A DNA stretch of 64,000 nt from Triatoma infestans (GCA_011037195.1 JAAEAF010000662.1:124001-188000), one strand, 5' to 3'. Counted from the first letter of the stretch, positions 24,481 through 36,721 are shown. Program-made: numbers and translations. The notes: generated by a model not told the origin, from the letters alone.

Positions 24481-26395
24481 CATCAGAATTTTTAACCATT
24501 ATAGCATCTTTTTTTTCATTCTGAACTGTTTCGTATTTACCCCATTGCCTGAGTTGATACAAGTTTCTGTAAAACTTGAATGTGGTGGCAAGTCTCTCTA
24601 TACAAACTTGCTAACTCTGAAGATAAAGGAAAATGATCGGAATTAAAGGACAAAAAGGAGCTTGCTTTAGACGGATACAATTCCAGATTTTTATCCAACA
24701 TTGAAGATCCAATAACATTCCACAATTCTTAGAGTTGTGGAATAATCAAACAGTTGTCCTGCAAGTTCTGTTGTATGAAAATATTGTTCAAAATTTTGCA
24801 GTTGTTAAAAGTAATGTATTTATTTATTTGTGGTTTATAACCTATCAGAAAAATATGTACTATTTAGGACTTTATTTAATCTTAACACATAAAAGTTTAA
24901 TTTCTGAAGATACATTAGTTTGATTATTTTTTTAAATTGCAGGCCTGCTGGTCAATGCGAGCAGTTCTCTGTAAACAGGGCCAAATACAAACTCAAACGA
25001 TGAAGTGACTGATATAAAAGCATTTAAAAGGATATTAAGAACTTAGAACGTATTTTTGGTGTGTTTTATCAATAATGCTAAAAGACTGGTAGGCATTTTA
25101 AGTATTTTCAAAGAAGTGGCAGAGATTATTCCTGGTCAGGGAACAATGCTAATTGTTGAATGCGCTGGGTAAGTAAATGCTTATTTTCTTAATAAGAAAG
25201 AATGTAACGATCAGATAAGTTTATCCCTGTTTGAAGTGCAGCCGTGGGAATCTGATTCGGAAGATGATATAAAACCTAATAAGTCACTCAGAAGTTTTCT
25301 TGTCATATCATCTTCTACAGTCTAAAATTGCAGGAATAGAATAACTTTTCAAAAAAGCTCTAACCAAAGTACAATAAAACAATAAAAATAAGGAACAAAT
25401 AGAAAAAACATCATTTACTTCCAGTTTAGTTTCAATCTCATTCCATACTTTTGCATAACTTGATACCAAATTTCATTTGGGAAAATTTTTAATGGATTTG
25501 GGCTATTGCCTTGTTTCTTTTCTTTCCTGCTGATGATTTCGGACAAAAACCAAAAGAGCCTCTTCAAAAAGTATTAAAACAAAATTAAGCTGTATAGGAG
25601 TTTAAAACATAATTTAAAATTATTCTATCTATTATTTCAAAGTATTTACCTTTGAAACAGATTCTTGACCTAACATCTTAACAGAATCGATACTTCAAAA
25701 TTATAGGTAATATAAAACATCTACAAATAAGATTTCGTTCCACCAGCAATTTCTAATGACAAGTGAGGCGCTTCGAAGGACCGCACCAATTCATTGATTA
25801 AAAAACTAAGCTGGACTAGACTGGTTTGTATTGTTTATAATGGGAAGATAATGTAATTGTGAAAATTCCATGTCTGGTTATTGGCTTTTGCCTTATTTTC
25901 GGGATAATATTATGAAGTCAATACAACCAAATAACAGTTATGGTTTAGTTCTTTTATATTAAAACTAGTGATTTTGTTGTATGAAACTGAACATTATAAT
26001 ATTATTTTTTTTTGTTCTATTGGCTTAGTAAAAGCTAGAACCAAAAAATGAGTGTAATAATTTATTTTTCTCCCAGTATTTAACATTTCTAGTAATTTTC
26101 TCAGAATTACTTTTTGAAAATAGAAAATTAAGAAGTTGTGTTATGTGTATTAAATATGCAAGGTACTGGTTTAGAAGAAATAGGAGTACCTGGACAGAAT
26201 GCTCTTCGAGAAGCATTGACAAGCTATACAGATCCGTTAAAGGATATTGAAGTATTTCAGGTAATTGTTATTACTTGATATGTATAAAAAGTTAAGAGAT
26301 ATATGAATTTTACTTGTTTTATTTGTAGTTGGACCATGGAATCGTACTCCCGTCAAATGCTTCTTCATTTGGATTTGCTTAGGTTAGTTTTTCGT

Positions 26396-26649
26396 ACATC
26401 AGTTTTAGATCTGGTATTTTATCCGTCGTAGCATGCATATTTATTTTCTTGCTGACCGGTTTCGGATTTTCATTCATCGTCAGAGCAAATTCACCAAGTT
26501 CGTGTAGAGAGTTCACTTCAACATAATGTTTCTGTTACTTGTTACTCACACTTGTTGGTTGTATATAATTATGTCATGCTACGACGGATAAAATACCAGA
26601 TGTTATCCAGCATTGCGGATCCATCCACATATTCAACATCAGTTTTAGA
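26396..26649. mobile_element. Fold-back element, hammerhead type 2, with 14-bp target duplication
   Basis: Bases 26410-26635 (226 bp) are flanked by the identical 14-mer ACATCAGTTTTAGA at 26396-26409 and 26636-26649. The ends are inverted copies: ATTTTATCCGTCGTAGCATG on the left, CATGCTACGACGGATAAAAT on the right. The left arm carries one intact hammerhead-like core on the minus strand. The unit lies inside the decayed gene at 24.5-27.4 kb. Confidence 0.8.
26448..26489 (-). ncRNA. Hammerhead-ribozyme-like motif, best type 2 example
   Basis: Minus strand: TTTGCT, CTGACGA, T, GAAT-GAAA-ATCC, GAAA, CCGGTC, AGCAAG. TTTGCT/AGCAAG forms a 6-bp stem I (one T-G pair). The core CTGANGA, GAAA and the UC cleavage step are intact. 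Stem III is A-C/G-U around a CG dinucleotide. Stem II has one mismatch. The layout fits a type I hammerhead with a minimal stem III. Confidence 0.55.
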
Positions 26650-27621
26650 GACTGAAAGTTTATTTGTTTCAATTAATTTCATTATATTTTAACAGTAACT
26701 TAGAGAATTTATTGTAGGAATCATGAGATAGACTGGTAGCGCATATAAATGATATAGGCCAAAAAGAAGGCAGGAAAGAGATGAAATATTGAAAGAAATT
26801 CTATTTAAAAGATTTTCACTTGTAAGATTGAAAGCATTGAGGGCTATTGTTATGTGTATTTTGAGAAATATATCACAAATTGAGGCTAAATATGTGGGAG
26901 TGTTGGTGAGTGTCTGAATATTATACTATTTTTGGTTAAGTGTATAATATTACTAGTAGAAGAGAAAAATATAGACAGATAAGTGAACTTCGATTTTCAG
27001 ATAAAAGATGGTGAATTGTATTTGGAAAGGTGATCAATCTTTATTTGGTGACGAAGTTTCACCATTACTTACCCAATATTGCAATGAAAAGAAAAATATT
27101 TTGTTTGTATCAAAAATATGCAAATCTCTTGTCTCCATCGCCCAAGGTTTTTTCATTAGTTAAATTCATTCCTTAATCCTATTTTAATTCCCTTTATTTT
27201 TGAAAAAATTACTTCCAGGTGAGAAGGCAGGGAATAGTGCAAAAATTGGCACATATGATTGGTTCAAATGTTTAATTATACATTATGGTACTGCAATTTG
27301 TAAGAACATTATTTATTGAACAAAAAATGTGCACTACTGCACTCTAAGAGCTGAATTACTACTGGCATTACCTGATTTAGAAGTATAAGCAAGTAATCCA
27401 TTTTGAAAAGATATTCATTTTTTTTTTTGTTACACGATTGTACGCCAGAATAAAATTTAATATGTGTAATATATATTCAATTTTATTGTATATTTATAAA
27501 AAACTAATTTGTATAATATACAGCGAAACGAACTAGTAAAAATTTGCTTTCTCCCAGTTTCCGTCCACTTCTTGAGTGATAGGTGAGTTAAGCATATTTG
27601 AAAAGGTGGTATATAAGCATA

Positions 27622-27812
27622 CAAGCAAAAAATTAGTTGCCTAGGGCCAAAGAAGAAACTTTTTATTCTTAAAAAAGTTTATTCAACGTTTTGACACCTT
27701 TGGTGTCCTTCCTCAGGATAGAGAGTTAAATGTTCTACGTTGAATACATTTTTTTAAGAATAAAAAGTTTCTTCTTTGGCCCCAGCCAACTAATTTTTTG
27801 CTTGTTTAATTA
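27622..27812. mobile_element. Fold-back element with hammerhead-like core (type 3-like)
   Basis: Arms about 27622-27690 and 27738-27812 are inverted copies (CAAGCAAAAAATTAGTTG and CAACTAATTTTTTGCTTG at the outer ends). No clear target duplication was found. Confidence 0.6.
27681..27720 (-). ncRNA. Hammerhead-like motif (degenerate)
   Basis: Minus strand: TATC, CTGAGGA, AG, GACACC-AAA-GGTGTC as a perfect stem II, AAAA (expected GAAA), CGTT, GAAT. The loss of G12 should reduce or abolish activity. Confidence 0.4.
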
Positions 27813-27829
27813 ACAGCGGCCAAACAAAA

Positions 27830-29275
27830 ATATCGTTTACATTGGTATATAAGAGTAATTTTGAACTTCACTTTCTCAGACCACTATAAGAGGTTAATAT
27901 ATTTTCAAAAATTATTTAAACGGATGTATCACATTTACTGTCTCAAGTTTTCAGTTCTTTCCATCTGGAGGCTTCTCTGAAGAGTTTCTGCCACATTAAA
28001 TCTTATAAATAAATATAAATTCTTAGTTTAAGTTTTTCAGTAATCAAAAATATTACTTTAATGAATAGTTTTTCTAATTTTTGTAGTTTTCTCGAATATA
28101 GTTACGATTTCCTTTAAACTTATATGGCATGTTGATATAGCTCTTCTTAGTTTATTTAAATAAATTGATTTTATCTAATTTTAAGGTTAAACACTGTATT
28201 TTAGTTCCCCCATTTATATGAAAACGATTGAATCTGATGTCCAAATTTTGAAGTACAATATTTTCTAAATGTAAGATGTAAATTGGAATGTGAAAGTGAA
28301 ATGAATGCTTTATACAATATTTTTTTACCATCCTCCTTATAAGCTTTTTATTTCTGTTATATTTTTACAGGATATTATTTCAGATGATCCCTGTCTTAAA
28401 TTTACATGGTGTTTACATCTAAACAAGTATCAGAGAGAAAAACGTAGATATTAAACGTTCTAGAGAATTGCAAGTTAATATATCCTGAATCTAAATATAA
28501 TATATATATCTTAAAGAATTACATATTATATATAAAGAATTACACACACATATATATATATATATATATATGTAAAATTCGCATTGTTTTCTTCAGTTTT
28601 TATGGAAATTGTTATTTTTTTAACACGGGTTTTAGACTATATATTTTTCCTTCGATTTCATGACCCTTGGTCTTCCGATGGTCTTCGCTCTCTGAGTGCT
28701 CTTGTTATTATTCTATATATCTGTATGGCATTTTTTTTTCGTTTAATGTAGGTCCCATTTACGCGGATCCTATTTCAGCTGCACCTTTTGCAGTGTTACA
28801 CCATATGGCCCATGGACAATTCAGCTAAGGAAAATTTCTGTGGTGCCCCCCCTCACTTGATGCCCTAAGCACCTGATTATTTTGCTTAATGGTTCGCCTC
28901 TATTAGACGATTAAAACGATCTGTCGACTGAGAGCTACTATGGCCCGTCTATGGAGTATGTGTACAAAATAGGTGTAGACAGTTATCCTTATAATGATGA
29001 GATGTTGAAAATTTGGAGGAGAAAATTTAAATTATACATTGCGCATGCAGTCACCAATGGACCGTTTTAGTCAATAGCCTGGGTTATTTAATTAATACCC
29101 CCTTTTAATTATAAAATTTTAGAAATAGAGGATATTAGAGTGGCCGAATAAATTATAAAATATTTAAATGGAATATGCTTGAACATATAAAAAGTATAAT
29201 TATATTCTTGTTAATTGAGTGTAATTTAATATAAATAATAGTTGTGTTTGGTATTGTTAATGAAATAAATATAAC
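27830..29275. other. Intergenic DNA
   Basis: AT-rich. A TA microsatellite of about 13 units lies at 28547-28572. No gene recognised. Confidence 0.45.
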
Positions 29276-29279
29276 GATG

Positions 29280-29640
29280 GTTTGTCAGGGGCCAATGAAA
29301 AAACTTTTCAACTTTGAACAAATTTATTTTGTCGACGTTTCGAGATTTTTAATGTCGGAATAGTTCTTCAGTAACTATCAAGGAGAGGTAGACGAGTAAA
29401 ATGTTGGAAAAACATGGTAATTTAAGCTGAATTAAAACGAGTTAGAGGTGTAATCTACCCAAGTTTTCAAGTACCATGGCGCCCCCCGGTGAAGTTGTTC
29501 GCGACCGAGATGTTCTCACGTGCCCGCTGGATATCAAACTAAACGGACACCATCAATCGCCAGAGCAGCCTAAGTTCTTTTAAACCTGGCCTCGCGACGC
29601 TGAATGCGGAATAGCCGAAGTCATGGCGTAGGAAAAAAAG
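29280..29640. repeat. Fragment with hammerhead-like core and GC-rich tail
   Basis: On the minus strand 29331-29374 reads GTTA, CTGAAGA, an 8-base insert, GACATT-AAA-AATCTC, GAAA, CGTC, GAC, so the core is present but stem II is displaced. The following 29460-29640 is much richer in GC and CpG than the surroundings and shows no coding potential. Confidence 0.35.
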
Positions 29641-30620
29641 TTACCATGGCTGTATGACGACAGTGCTAATGCAAAAAATTATATTATTTGCTTCATATAA
29701 ATTAAATAATTGATTAGAAAGAAGCGATATGGGAGTTGCCACAGTCTATAATTGGAAAATTGCATTAAATTTTAATTTACTTATTTATATAAACTGGGAT
29801 TACTCAATTTTTTAACAATGCAAAACATCATAACATAATCCATAGCTAAACTCATGGTAAATTCTGAATATATTATGACTTGTTTCTAAACGTGCAATTT
29901 CAATCTTTAACATTTCTCTTTTGAGATGCCATTTTTAAAAATCAATAAATAGTTTTTTACAAAAATACAAATAAATTGGTTTCTTTAATTAGAACAAAAT
30001 GACTGTATTAGGCTTCACTTTACACGTGTAGCAGGCATTTATCAACAAAAAATGCCACAATAAATACATTTAATTCACACAACAATGAAAACATAAGTTT
30101 GAATATATATATTTCTGTTTAAGTAGAGTTTAAATCTCGCTCAATTTGTTTAATTTAAAAAAGCTACAAAAATTAACATATGCATGAAACAAGAAGTAAA
30201 CATACCTTTTAAAAAAATCTTGCCTTTTATCATACATGTGGAATGATTTCTAAATAGTACTTTTTTCTGATTATGAGTGGCAATAAACATGTATTTCCAT
30301 TGAAAAATCACTAGTGAAAATTTTGATACATTACAATACCTTACAATACAATACAGTAAGCACTGAGAGAAAGTAAAAATAAATGAAAAATCCAATGTAA
30401 AGGCAAAGTTACAATTTGATTAAAAATTTTAAATTACAAACTGTTTATTATTTACAATTCATTTTTATACAGTTCCGCATGTTGCAATACACTACCTTAC
30501 TTGTATTATGTAAGATTCTATATAATTCAAATTAAGATTCAATTGAATGCATTTTTTGTTCAGCAATAAATCACTTCTCAGTCACTGAAAGTTATTCTTG
30601 AAAATAAAATTTTAAATTGT
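29640..30620. other. Intergenic AT-rich DNA
   Basis: No gene or defined repeat recognised. Confidence 0.45.
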
Positions 30621-30624
30621 AATT

Positions 30625-31205
30625 GTGCACTTTCTCTTACTGCTTTATTATGTATAAAATAATTTTTTCAGTCTTCAAAATTTTCTCATTTGTCCTAACT
30701 TAAATATAGACATAGAGATGGCGAGCGGGCAATACCCAAACAAGTAGTAGAAGTGATTAATTACAGTATAGCCCAGAAGGAAGCGCCAACGCTGAACCAA
30801 CACTACAGAAATTGAAATTTATCGCCACAAATTCCGCTGGGCGACCTAAATTCAAATTTTATTCGGAAAAATTTTCCAAATTAAAGTGCTAGGTTTCTAT
30901 CTAAGCAGTTAGCGTTCCGAGTTTAAAGGAAATCATTATAGCGGTTTTCGAGAAAATCCAAAAAATTGTAATTGCAACTACTGGATCTCGAATTTGTGGT
31001 AAACTGGTCATTTCCATCTTCCGTTAATTTTTTTTTTTTTTATTATCAAATATTTAAATATTAATATTATTTCCCAATTATAGAAAGGACTGTGGTTACC
31101 GCTATGAACAAGTGTAAACATCGATTTCTGTAAAAAATCATTGCTTTCTGAACGCATTTTGAAGAACTTGACAAGATCGTAATACTTGTTCATACTTAGA
31201 GTTGT
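30625..31205. repeat. GT-repeat family fragments
   Basis: TTTCTCTTACTGC end motif at 30632-30644, then a minus-oriented stretch (AAATTAAAGTGCTAGG, CGGTTTTCGAGAAAATCC) and GACAAGATCGTAATACTTGTT near 31170-31190. Confidence 0.5.
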
Positions 31206-31209
31206 TAGT

Positions 31210-31855
31210 AATATTATAAAAATTTACTTGTTTAAATGAAAATTTCAAAGAAAATTTTATCAGCAATAAAAAGTATAAAAATAAATACAGATTAATTAAT
31301 TTTCAAATCAAGTGCAATGATATCTTTGTAGTGGGGAGTATTTGCCATTACGGGCAAAAAACAGTCAGCCTTGCCCCACTCCGCGAATTTAAATTACAAC
31401 GATAGCAGTGTCAATAAAGTATTACCTGTTGTGCCTGTGCTAGAGTAGTAATAGTTGTAGAAATGTAATCTGCATTGCTACCTTCATTTATTTATCTTCA
31501 GTGCTATCGTCATTTATTTAAAGGTATAATCTTTAATTGATTTATTGTCATGGTCTAGTGGTAGTTCTATTTTCTATCATTTCACGCTGAATTTTTTCTT
31601 TTTTACTTTCTGCAATCGTATACATTTTTCGAAATCAAGTTTTTACTAGAAATACTGTTTTGAACTTTACTGAGTACGAAAAATAAATGTTTTAAGCGAA
31701 TGGTGTGTGTGTGTGTGTGTAGGAATAAAATAACAAATAAAAGAAAATACACAGGTATCTTCGTATCATAGGATATTCCGCATCTGACAAGAAGGTTTTA
31801 GTCAAACTCTGTTAAACAGAATTGTGAACAGAATGTACTTTTTTTTTGTTTACTT
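31210..31855. other. Intergenic AT-rich DNA
   Basis: A short GT run at about 31702-31721. No gene recognised. Confidence 0.45.
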
Positions 31856-31859
31856 TGTC

Positions 31860-32505
31860 TAACTATTAGTAAGAGGAATCGTTTTCACCGGATATACATG
31901 TTTTGAGTTCCCTGAGCCCCAAAAAATTGGTTTTTAGAAAATGGTAAGTATGTGTATATGTGTGTGTGTATGCATGTTACACATAGTTCAAAAACGAAAA
32001 ACCATAGAAAGTTCAACTTCATATTCCGTTTAGTTATCACCATGGGATCCAACAGTAAGTTATCTGTCAAAATTCCTTAACTGGAAGGAAGTACCACTTC
32101 ACTGATTTTGTTTTCACTTTTTTGCGATTTTCCTCAAAATCTAAAAACAATTTTCTTTAAACTTGGAATATCAGGTACAGATATTAAGTGCTACAACTTT
32201 TATTTCAAACCCCCGGGGAAATTCATTTGAGGCGGCTTTCAAGAGAGGGGTGGGGTTATATTTTCTTATAAAATGCTATTTCCGTTTATTATATAATTCT
32301 ACCATTTAAGCAAAACAAAATAGAAATAAAGAGATAGCAAAAATTCCTAGTTTCAAGAAAATTAGTTAACCGGAAGTGCGTTTTTACGGAACAGTTTTTG
32401 CGATTTCTTCCGTAAAAGCACAAACGAATTCCTTTAAATTTAGTATATACTAACTATAAATTTGTCAATTACAAGTTTGTAAACTGCAGTAAGAGAAATC
32501 GGTAA
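31860..32505 (+). repeat. Dispersed GT-repeat family copy, near full length
   Basis: Starts at GTAAGAGGAATCGTTTTCACC and ends in AAACTGCAGTAAGAGAAATC. Between are GTTTTGAGTTCCCTGAG, a GTGTATATGTGTGTGTG tract, GATCCAACAGTAAGTTATCTG, TATTTCAAACC and the CGGAAGTGCG block. One of the better copies for building a consensus. Confidence 0.75.
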
Positions 32506-32509
32506 ATAT

Positions 32510-33365
32510 CGGGTTGGGTATTCCGGGTTGGAGGCGCACTCTGCATGTATTTTTTGAAAGCAATATTAATCACTTAACCAACCTAACATATTGTACATTT
32601 TTTCTCGTCCCATATATCCCACGTCAAAAAAAAAATTCTGGTTAATACGTTATTTCCATTTTAAGAAATTATTTTGCATTTCCTACTAAATCGCAATTAG
32701 GGAAAATTAGACAGGATATGCAAAAGAATGTTTAAAACGAAAATAACATTAAAAACCTTTTTTTCCTGTTGCTGTGAATCGATGGCCCCGCATCCCCTTT
32801 TTTCTTCCCCCACGAAACTACCGATTTTTTCCCTCTCTAAAGTACCCTTACTGAAGCGCATGCCGTAATTTGAAAAAAATAACCCTAAGTCTATCAATCT
32901 CGTATATGCTCGGATTACTGTTTTGTATTTGTTCTCATTTTTGTAACAAACACTTTTCTAAAAAGATAGTTATTGAAAATGTATTTACATTATAACGGCG
33001 CATCCGCAGGATTATAAATTTCCCTGGCATAATAACCGATATAAATGAAAAGCTTGAAGGTCCACGATCACATAACGGTAAAGCACTAGTAACTATATCA
33101 GTGTCGCTTTTAATTTTTTTTTTTTTACGAGGTATGTGGTTATGGCAATAGATATATGGTACAAGAAATAATGTAGAATGTACCAGGTTGATTAAGGGAT
33201 TAATATTGCTTTAAAAAAATGCCTGCAGCTCGCGCCACCATGCGGGTTACCGAACCGGATTTTAGCCAAGAAAGTTGCTTGAGGATTTTTCTAATGTTAT
33301 TTCGACAAAGTAGATTATGATTAAATCTTGGGTAGATTTCCATCTTTATAGTACTCTTTCAATAC
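32510..33365. other. Intergenic AT-rich DNA
   Basis: No gene recognised. Confidence 0.45.
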
Positions 33366-33367
33366 AT

Positions 33368-34080
33368 CGTGGATTGCGCCACCTACATAAAATTAAGGAC
33401 GATATAATGAAAAAAACTCTAGGTCTAAGAATAGTTTTATAAATGAATATTATGAATTCCTTGGGGAAATTTTTGTGGGTATGTAACATCAATTTTATTT
33501 TTTCTCACTAGTGTAAACGGCCAAATACAAAATGGCAGACTTACATTGGATCTTAGCATTTCTGCCTATTTCTCTTTTGCGTTCTTTTTTAACAATGGAA
33601 TAAAAATTCTGAATTTTTTCTTTATAACTCACGTTAATTATATAAAACAGTAAATATTATGTAGGAAATAACTCGATTTTTTGCACTTTTTATATATAAA
33701 ATATCAAATTGATTATATATATATATATCAAATTGTACAATACAAAATTTTATATAAAAAAATGGAAATAAGTTATTTTTAATATAATATTTACTGTTTT
33801 ATATAATTAACGTGAGTTAAAAAGAAAAAATTCAGAATTCTCATTGCATTGTTAAAAAAAAAGGGCAAAAGAGAATAATGAAGAAATGCAAGATCAATGT
33901 AAGTCCGCCATTTTGTACTTGACCGTTTACACTAGTAAGACAAAATAAAATTGATATTAAACATCCACAATTTTTCTCCAAGGAATTCATAATATTCATT
34001 TAGAAAACTTTCTTAGACCTAGAGTTTATAGCTATTCATTAATATTCCTTAATTTTATATAGTTAGCGCAGTCCCCATAA
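33368..34080. repeat. 700-bp inverted repeat (palindromic element)
   Basis: About 330 bases from 33368 to 33700 are mirrored at 33735-34080, with the centre in TATATA near 33715. Shared blocks include AATATTATGAATTCCTTGG, CTAGTGTAAACGG and GACTTACATTGATCTT with a few differences. No coding sequence. It may be a MITE-like or fold-back element, or an inverted duplication. Confidence 0.75.
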
Positions 34081-34229
34081 TTTCTCTGAATTTAGTTTCT
34101 CGCAATAACATAAAATAAAAAGTAAACGAACTAATTATTAGTTCCATTAAACAATAGATTATAATCAGAAGAAGCGTTATATATTAGAGTTAGAAAAACC
34201 ACTATGTAACTATGTAATTCGGAGTAAGA

Positions 34230-34960
34230 GTTTCTCTTTCTCTTCCTCCTGATAAGAAATCTTATGATCGTGTCAGTTTTTCGATATCGCGTTTTCACCG
34301 GGTATACACGTCTAAAAATTGGTTAGTTAGTTAGGAAAATGGTCTTGTGTGGTATGTGTGTTTGTGTGTATATGTATGTAATCAGTACTGCTCTTTAACG
34401 AAAAAAATCGCAGAAGGTTCAAACATGATTTTGCATGTGGGTACCAGCATTATATCCGACACGAAGTTATCTGTTAAAATTCCTCAACCGGAAGTTGTGC
34501 CTATACGGAATAGATTTTTCAGTTTTTGCTATTTTTTCGAAAAAGCCTTCAACGATTTTCTTTAAACTTGATATATCAACTACACATATTGAGAGCTACT
34601 ACTTTTATTTGAAACATTACTGTGGGAAAATTCATCTTAGGGGGCTTTTTGAGAAGAGGTGGGGTAATGTTTTCCTCCAAAGTGTTATTTTAATTATTAT
34701 ACAATTATATCATCTAAATAATATTAATTAGAATTCATATTTTACCAAAATTCCGAGTTTGAAGTAAATCGGTTGACCGAAAGGGCGTTTTCACTGAACA
34801 CGATTTTTTTTCTGTTTTTGCGATTTTTTCCATAAAAATACCGTAGGATTTCATTAACTATACATAACCGAGAAATTTCATTTAAGGGGGTTTTGAGGGG
34901 AGGGACATAATTAAGCATTCCTCAAAAAATTGATTCTTATTAAGTTTACATTCTCCCATT
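34230..34960 (+). repeat. Dispersed GT-repeat family copy
   Basis: Runs from TTATGATCGTGTCAG through TTTTCACCGGGTATACACG, a GTGTGTTTGTGTGT tract, CCTCAACCGGAAGTTGTGCC, TTTTATTTGAAACATTAC, GGTTGACCGAAAGGGCG and CATTTAAGGGGGTTTTGAGG. The 3' end motif is missing. Confidence 0.75.
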
Positions 34961-35114
34961 GATATAACATTGAAGACCATTAAACATCTGTAAACTTTTA
35001 CAATTAAACAGATGTAAATTTGAAGAAATTCGGTCAGTGTATAAAAGGAGGGTTTTGGAAGTGTATTGACTGGGTAGAATAGAATAGAATAGAAGCGGGA
35101 GGGGGAGCCCCATT

Positions 35115-35515
35115 CCACTGCGATCTACAAATCGAGGTCTATTGTGGATCCCCTTACGTTACAGAACAGCCCCCAGCCTTGCCCTCCTAATCAATCCTAG
35201 CAAAGCTGAGAGCGGCTCTGTCATGAAGCTTCCAGCTTCGGGATTGCCCGTCCCCAGTTGAAGAAACCTAATCCTCGCCAGGCCGGCGCACTCACAAAGG
35301 ATGTGCGCCGGGGTCTCCTCCTTTACCTTGCAGAATCGGCATACCGCACTATCCGCAAGTTGTAGGTGGTGCATGTGTCTATTCAGCCTACAATGCCCTG
35401 TTAGTAGACCCACAATTAACCTTATATCCCTTCGGGTTTGGCTCAGTAGGTCTTTGGTAAATTTAGGCAAATGTCTTTTGACGAAGAGCTTTGCCTGCCT
35501 CTGTCCTGGTGTTCC
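35115..35515 (-). pseudogene. LINE C-terminal fragment with C-x2-C...H...C knuckle
   Basis: Minus-strand reading L-L-T-G-H-C-R-L-N-R-H-M, C-R-F-C-K-V-K-E-E-T-P-A-H-I-L-C-E-C and L-A-R-I-R is the zinc-knuckle tail common after the RNase H region in several insect LINE clades. The block from P-K-F-T-K-D-L to the stop at 35159 is one open frame of about 103 codons. Upstream domains are absent. Confidence 0.7.
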
Positions 35516-35890
35516 CTCCCACCAACGCAGACAATTGACTGGGTATCCAGGACATTATCATTCCCCGCATCATTTACACAAAATAGGTAGGAATTCTAGT
35601 GGTTTGTGTCAGAATTGTGACGAGGGAGCCAGGTAAACGGTGTTATCACGCTACCTAGGTCAGTGTGCCCCCTTCACCAACAACAAGTTACTGCGAATTT
35701 GGGGTGAACAACACTCTCTGGAATGATGCTTAGATATTGCAGTCAGATTAATAGATTGCTGGGGATAAGAAGAAGAATTGCTGGAGAGAAGAGTTGCTCG
35801 AGAAAATTGCTGGAGATTTCCTTAGAAGAGTTTTTTTGTGAGGAGGATAAGAGCATTAGTACCATAAAGTCATAGGTCATAGGGCATAGG
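35515..35890 (+). pseudogene. Second LINE C-terminal fragment, opposite strand
   Basis: Plus-strand reading H-L-H-K-I-G-R-N-S-S-G-L-C-Q-N-C-D-E-G-A, then G-Q-C-A-P-F and L-R-I-W-G-E-Q-H is a degraded copy of the same kind of C-terminal knuckle. Its 3' sequence (GATATTGCAGTCAGA, ATTGCTGGGGA) recurs at 53440-53760, so both belong to one repeat. Confidence 0.55.
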
Positions 35891-35916
35891 GCATAGGGCA
35901 TAGGGCATAGGGCACA
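35868..35916 (+). repeat. Short tandem repeat (GGCATAG)
   Basis: About six units of a 7-mer near GGCATAG or GGTCATA. Confidence 0.85.
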
Positions 35917-35974
35917 GAAAGTGTTACGAGGGGATGCGATAATAAAGTTTTGAACAAAACCGTCGACGAAAAAT

Positions 35975-36390
35975 ATCACCAATCTGAAAAAAAATTCAGT
36001 TTTTGGAGATTTTCTCGAAAATGATTCCAACATTTTTTGGAAAACTTGGTTTAGCAAGCTTTATCTGCATCATTTTTCCCTAGAAAATTCATTTCAGGGT
36101 TGTTCTGGGGGGTGCTGGTGTTCTGGGGCACCTTAGGCTTTCCTCTAAAGTGCTATTTTAATATATTATCCGATTCTATCATCTAATAATGATAATTGGA
36201 ATTTGATGTGCTATCAAAACTCCGAAATTGGAGAAAATCAGTTTATCGAAAGTCCGATTAATATATGGTCTTTCCGATGAACATATACACATTTTCGGTT
36301 ATATGTGAAATTTGTAACTAGTTAATAACCGGTACAAATCAATCAAAACTGCTGCAATTGCTGTAAGAGAAAGTCGCTTGAATCTGCAGA
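35975..36390 (+). repeat. Dispersed GT-repeat family copy, 3' half
   Basis: Contains GATTTTCTCGAAAATGATTCC, TTCATTTCAGGGTTG, CTCTAAAGTGCTATTTTA, TATCATCTAATAATGATAATT and the end CTGTAAGAGAAAGTCGC at about 36361-36378. Confidence 0.7.
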
Positions 36391-36720
36391 TTTTTTTTTA
36401 ATTTTGAAGACGGAACCTCAATATTAATATAATTAATTATTATTATGTTTTCACTTTTTAATAAAGTTGGATACAAATTTGTGAAAATCATCAATATTAA
36501 CGAACTCATTAAAGTGACAATTTAATTGCTAGTTTTTTACCAAACACCAGTTTTCTTAAAAAGAGCACAACTGAAAGAATCTCAGAATGTACTTACTTTT
36601 CGATATAATCTCCTAAAACCTTTATTAATACAATTGACCTTCAATAGCATCGAATAACTGACAGATCTCTCATACTCCTCTAAAATTAATTTTTTCAGAA
36701 AAATAAACAAACAAAACAAA
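36390..36720. other. Intergenic AT-rich DNA
   Basis: No gene recognised. Confidence 0.4.
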
Positions 36721-36721
36721 A

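Larger units (their letters stand above)
24500..27400 (+). pseudogene. Unidentified decayed multi-exon gene (candidate)
   Basis: I do not recognise the family. A series of open blocks looks exon-like on the plus strand: 24500-24665 (P-E-L-I-Q-V-S-V-K-L-E), 24726-24813 (F-L-E-L-W-N-N-Q), 25090-25163 ending at a GTAAGT, 26162-26264 ending in V-F-Q and a GTAATT, 26332-26380 (W-T-M-E-S-Y-S-R), 26750-26906 (R-Q-E-R-D-E-I-L-K-E) ending at GTGAGT, and 26999-27148. Helical Leu-rich composition suggests a HEAT-like protein. Frames do not join cleanly and several blocks contain stops, which argues for a pseudogene. An inserted fold-back element interrupts it at 26396-26649. Confidence 0.35.

Noticed and set aside
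34435..34731. Open frame of 98 codons
   Set aside because: It lies in a GT-repeat copy whose other copies do not keep the frame open.
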